From positions 2,418,001 to 2,482,000 of the forward strand of contig JACCLO010000010.1 in the NCBI GenBank assembly GCA_029448655.1: DNA of 64,000 bases, in the 5' to 3' direction. The position numbers were made by a program, and so were the translations under genes. The notes beneath the pieces were generated by a model, which made no database searches, was not told the DNA's origin, and saw only the letters and a list, made by a program, of their open reading frames with translations. The stretch is from Wolfiporia cocos. Taxonomy: Eukaryota; Basidiomycota; Agaricomycetes; Polyporales; Phaeolaceae. Position 1 is the first letter of the stretch, and each line of letters opens with the position of its first letter. Shown one piece after another: positions 59,895 through 64,000 of the stretch.

Positions 59895-61592
59895 ATGGCT
59901 CACGAAGCAAATGTGAACCTCCTGTGAGTAGCTAATATCTGGCGGCATATATCAATTTAAACGCTCGCTTTGCTATCAGCTCCGGGCCACAGGTCAGCAC
60001 TTTCTACAATACATGTGCCTCGGCTAGTAAATTCCAACTAGATCATGGGCGTATTAATCCACTGGATGCTCATGGGAATGTTGATACTCCAAGTCTGTGA
60101 GTCTATCACCCGGTCTACTATTCATCCAGCTCAAAGGGTGTAGATCTATACTACCTCTTGTTCCCCAAGGATCATCACATTATGAAGATATATGGTACGC
60201 TCGCCATATAATTGACTTGAAGTTTGCGTCTACATGGTTTCTTTGCAGTTTACAGTCTTTTCATCTTTGAGACCGTTGAATCATGTCTTATTGTGGCAGA
60301 TTTATTCGACATATTTGTATACGGATACGGCAATATTTCTTCGTTGACATCCTATCATAACACCTGGTTTAGCGTCCCAATCATGTCAGCTCTCTCATCA
60401 GCAGCTGTGCAGACCTTCTTCGCATGGCGCATCTGGAAGTTCTCCAATTCGCGACTTCTGGTTGTAGTAATTGCTTTCGTGGGTAGATCCCCGTTTATCG
60501 AGTGCTACAGCTGACAGAATACCATGGGGGATGCGATGGTAGCTGGCCTTTGGTCAAATGTCAATCGGTATAACTTCAGGCATTCTAGTGAGTAGATTAT
60601 ATGACTTAGTTACTGCTTCGTATGGTGATAACTAGAGATTCTAAAGCTCAAAGTGCTTGGGCCTTCTGCAGAGTATAACCCTCTCGTGACTTCTATTATA
60701 TCTGTAGGCCTTATTTTATAGTTTATGTCGCCTTTTTGTTATCCTAAGCTACAGACATGGTATGCGGGTGCTGCCGCTGTTGATGTGGTCATAGCTTGTA
60801 GCATGACTTTTGTGGTAAGCCGAGTTCATTAGAGAAAAAACAAGGTGGCCTGAGTATGGTGAATGTATTTGCTTCACTAGCTTCTCCGTTCAAAAACTGG
60901 CATAAGACGCTCAGACACCATGATCAATCGATTGATCAGACTTTCGGTAGAGACTGGCTCATTGACTGGTATGTCTTGCGTCTGGATCTCGTGTTCGATC
61001 CAGCATTATTGGCTCGTGCAGCTGCAGTCGCAATTCTGGACGTTATTCTCTTTAATGGCTTTCCGGTATGCTGTATGTCGCTTGTTCCGGTTAGAAATGG
61101 GCTAACATCGATCAGGCAACGCTACTGCACGAATTCCCGTATGTCATCATTCCACGCTGCCTTTAACTATTGCCAAATTGATGCATTTAGAGCTCTCATA
61201 CTTCCGAAACTGCACGTATTTTCTTATATCATGGATGATTACTCATGAAGCAAGAAACGACAGATATGCAAATACGCTTCTGGCCAATCTCAACAGTCGC
61301 GCATTTGCGAAAAATGGGCAGGACGTCGCGATGAATACGTTCTCTTCTCTCGGGCAGCGTTCTCCGTCCCAGAGTGTACCCGACAGCTCTACCCAGATCT
61401 CCGTATCACATCTTGTCCACGTAGACATCTCAAAAGATGGTTCTATACCAGATACCGCTTGTGAAGACATTCAGGTACTTTTGAAGTGCTCATTCGAGCT
61501 ATGTGCTGATGATGAGAAATGTCTAGAAATCTGATTTATCACAGACACCCACGGAGATGATCAGCAAGGCACTTTCAACGTTACCCGTATAG
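59895..61592 (+). CDS. DUF6534-type fungal membrane protein
   Basis: Many short exons fit the family: 59895-59923, 59980-59992 (13 nt), 60042-60096, 60144-60194, 60249-60478, 60518-60587, 60636-60703, 60755-60814, 60881-60968, 61022-61065 and 61116-61138. A last part from about 61245 to 61474 follows, and possibly 61545-61592. Landmarks are MGVLIHWMLMGMLILQVY, YYLLFPKD, SVPIMSALSSAAVQTFFAWRIW, WYAGAAAVDVVIACSM, SDTMINRLIRLSVETGSLT and YANTLLANLNSR. The join before YANTLL does not fit in phase with the preceding PALILPKL, so a one-base shift or another splice choice is needed. The family is expanded in Agaricomycetes and has no known biochemical role. Confidence 0.75.
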
Positions 61593-61872
61593 CAGATAAT
61601 TGTCACTAGACCATCTACATTATATACGAAAGATATCAGGTCCTCGGATTTACTCACTGGCAGGCTTTGAACATGAATATACATTGCGATCTTGCTCCTG
61701 GACCGGTCGGCGTCATGTGAACAGCACGGTCATGTGATAGCGGCATCTGAGCGCTCTTTTTCTGCTCCGCGCAACTTAGCGGTCGACATTGAGCGCAGGC
61801 GACGACTCTATATCTTGATTAAAAAAACAGTGCCCAGCGGATATTCCTTGCTACTGAAACCGCTCTGTTAAT

Positions 61873-64000
61873 ATGCCTGGTTCACTTCGCTTGCCGTCGG
61901 CTCTCCTGGATCGTACAATCCCACGCGCCTCTGCTATAGCTCATCGCCAACAACCTGCCATATGCACAACCAAGTTATGGGTCCGCAATGCACATAATGC
62001 TGCTCTGAGGGCGCGATCCTACCTTAAAAACTATACAGACCATTTCCCTATGCGTGACGACCAGGCGCTGAACGCTAAGTGCGTGTACGCTAACCAATTG
62101 GTGTGCACGTTGCTGATCTAGCTCAGGAGGAATAACGAGACAGAGAGACACAGTTATATGATGGTTCAATCCGATCATAGCGACTTCCGGGAGCTGTCAG
62201 AGCTGGAGGAAAAGGTTTTGCTTCTGCAGGAGACGGCGGAGTCCGAGGTATGTCTCCGTTTTCCCTGAGCGTATCGAGACACACGGTGTCTCCCCTTGCA
62301 AGAGCTGCTATATGTTATTACTTAATTTGCAGGCTCTGTAGCTCGGGTTGACACGGCACCTGGTCTGGTTATCACCAGTAGGCGGTTGCTCTGACATTCA
62401 TCGGTCGACATTATATGCGCCAGGCATCCATGGCTAGCCTTCGCACCTACTGTGTTTTCACGGGCAATCCAGCATATCCATGCTTAGCTGTGCGAAGGAG
62501 CTTCTCGGCATCATCCATCTGATCTGTATGTTTTGACACAGCTGCAGATTAATCTAACACCCATTGTGCTCTTGCAGGAAGCCTTGTCACAGTCAACAAC
62601 TTATTCTGAAGAGGAGCTCCTTGCCTTATATGAGGACCTGCTTTCACCTCCTCTTCCCAAAATGGCCCAGCAAAACAAACTTGATGCACAATTGGACGTC
62701 ATTGCGCAAGAGGACCATTATCTTGTGCAGGTCGTCGCTCAACGCATTTTGAACTCTTCAGAATCTGCGAGCACCTCCTCCGTAGGATCGCATCCTCCAC
62801 AAGTTTATACAGCTGTGATTGCCCGTCTACAAGAGGTTGTTTCATCTTTAGATGATTACCGAGTGAGTTCTGCGCCCGATGGTGCAGAGCAACACCTGCC
62901 AATTGCTACAGGATTCATGACAGCCTCCGAATGGGCAGCCCTAATCTGCACATGCGTATGTCAAGCCAACTTTACCCTTTTGCGTATACCCCGTTGACTC
63001 CCACAATATTTTTAGATACGTGCAAACAGTAATGCTGCCGCTGAGACCGTACTCGACCTCATGAAGGTCCGTTTTTCTGCATTCTCCATTGCGTGAAATC
63101 TAATATCCATAAACAGCGCTCTGGTGTTACCGAATTGGAAGCATACGTCAATGACGTACTCGCCGCTTACGCAAATATTGGGGACGTTGCAAGTGCGGAA
63201 CGCATTCTCCAGACCTATGCTCCCTCTCCCTCAGAGCCTCAACGCGATCTACACGTAAAAGTACACATCAAGGCGCTCACTCCAGATATCTTCCCTGATG
63301 CACCACTCGCCGTTCTGCATGATTACGAGATACGGGGCATTCCTGCGCCGCAAAAGTCGTACACCCGTGCCATAGCTTCCCTGCTTGCAAGCCGGGTACA
63401 GCCTTCCCAAGCTCACGCGCAGGCCTTCGACCTCTTCGCTCACATGCGATATGTAGCCCATCCGCAGCCAGACGCATCACTCTATACGCTCATGCTGGGT
63501 GCCTGCGCACACGCCGCAGTTCCCGCCGAGCCTGAACGCGCGCTTGATTTGTTCACGGAAATGACCGTTGATTACCGGCTACCGCCCACGCAGGGCGCGT
63601 ATGCTGCCACCGCACATGCGCTTGCCCGCAGCGGAGAGCCGCGTTTCGTGCATCACGCATTTAGGCTGGCACGAGAAATGCTGGACGCTCATCGCGACGC
63701 TCGAGGGCATGCAGCGTTCCGTCCCGATGGCAAACTATTCACTTCGCTCCTCGAGGGCGCGAAGCGTATCGGGGACCTAGCAAGAGTGCGATGGATCCTG
63801 GCGGAAATGGTGCGGGAAAGCGCGGCCTCCTCGGGCGATAGCGATATCATCATTACGGAAAAGAACATGCGACATGTGTTCCACGCGTATGCGGCTTACA
63901 GGCCTCCGTTCAAACGGTCAGCGGCTCCCCTTGTTGATTCGCAGGAAGCGGCCGGCTGCTCACCCGCGAATGGCACGGGCTCCAATGACGGGACAGACGC
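61873..64000 (+). CDS. Mitochondrial PPR-like protein, 5' part
   Basis: Exons are 61873-62082, 62122-62247, 62578-62955, 63016-63066 and 63117 to the window end (open). The N-terminus is Arg/Ser/Ala-rich without acidic residues for about 25 codons, as expected for a mitochondrial presequence. Later parts read as helix pairs of the PPR type, for example SLYTLMLGACAHA..PERALDLFTEMTV and GKLFTSLLEGAKRIGDLARVRWILAEM. PPR proteins bind organelle RNA and act in its processing or translation. The first intron would be only 39 nt, and the 330-nt second intron may hide another exon. The C-terminus is outside the window. Confidence 0.75.

Overview
The window looks like a basidiomycete genome, most likely an Agaricomycete. 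Its genes are split by many short introns (about 40-70 bp) with GT..AG ends, and it carries family types typical of that group (a DUF6534-type membrane protein, Ish1 repeats, a tricalbin). About half of the window is a stack of old and young transposable elements. All exon joins were read by eye and checked for phase and for fit to the protein family; none was tested against RNA or a database.

Left end (1-8493): a 3,819-bp tandem repeat, one full period plus 3,495 bp of a second, with no visible difference between copies. An ALKBH6-type dioxygenase gene begins 41 bp after it. From 9.7 to 22.6 kb lies a gene-rich segment: a SET5-type methyltransferase (minus) head to head with CHO2 phosphatidylethanolamine N-methyltransferase (plus), then a deaminase-fold protein and a BAG-domain co-chaperone. 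At 23.9-24.8 kb is a BAP31/YET-type ER membrane protein on the minus strand.

Middle (25.5-48.2 kb): a transposon graveyard. It holds a broken gene of unknown function split by a 585-bp non-autonomous hAT element, eight solo LTRs of three families (A, B, C; seven with exact 5-bp target duplications and one with a single mismatch), a fourth LTR-like family (D), a second hAT element of 1,732 bp, a 30-bp minisatellite and coding relics. Nesting is clear: LTR B sits inside LTR A, and another LTR B is split by LTR C and by a block holding LTR A and the second hAT. Older copies have lost CpG as TpG/CpA, which points to methylation-linked decay or a RIP-like process. No gag or pol domain is visible.

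Right end (50.4-64 kb): a multi-pass membrane protein of unknown function, a tiny Cys-containing peptide gene, an Ish1-repeat nuclear-envelope/ER protein (minus), a short tricalbin (SMP plus C2 domains), a DUF6534-type membrane protein and the 5' part of a mitochondrial PPR-like gene running off the window. The annotated genes lean towards membranes and lipids (CHO2, BAP31, tricalbin, Ish1) and methylation (SET5, CHO2), but I see no single operon-like system.
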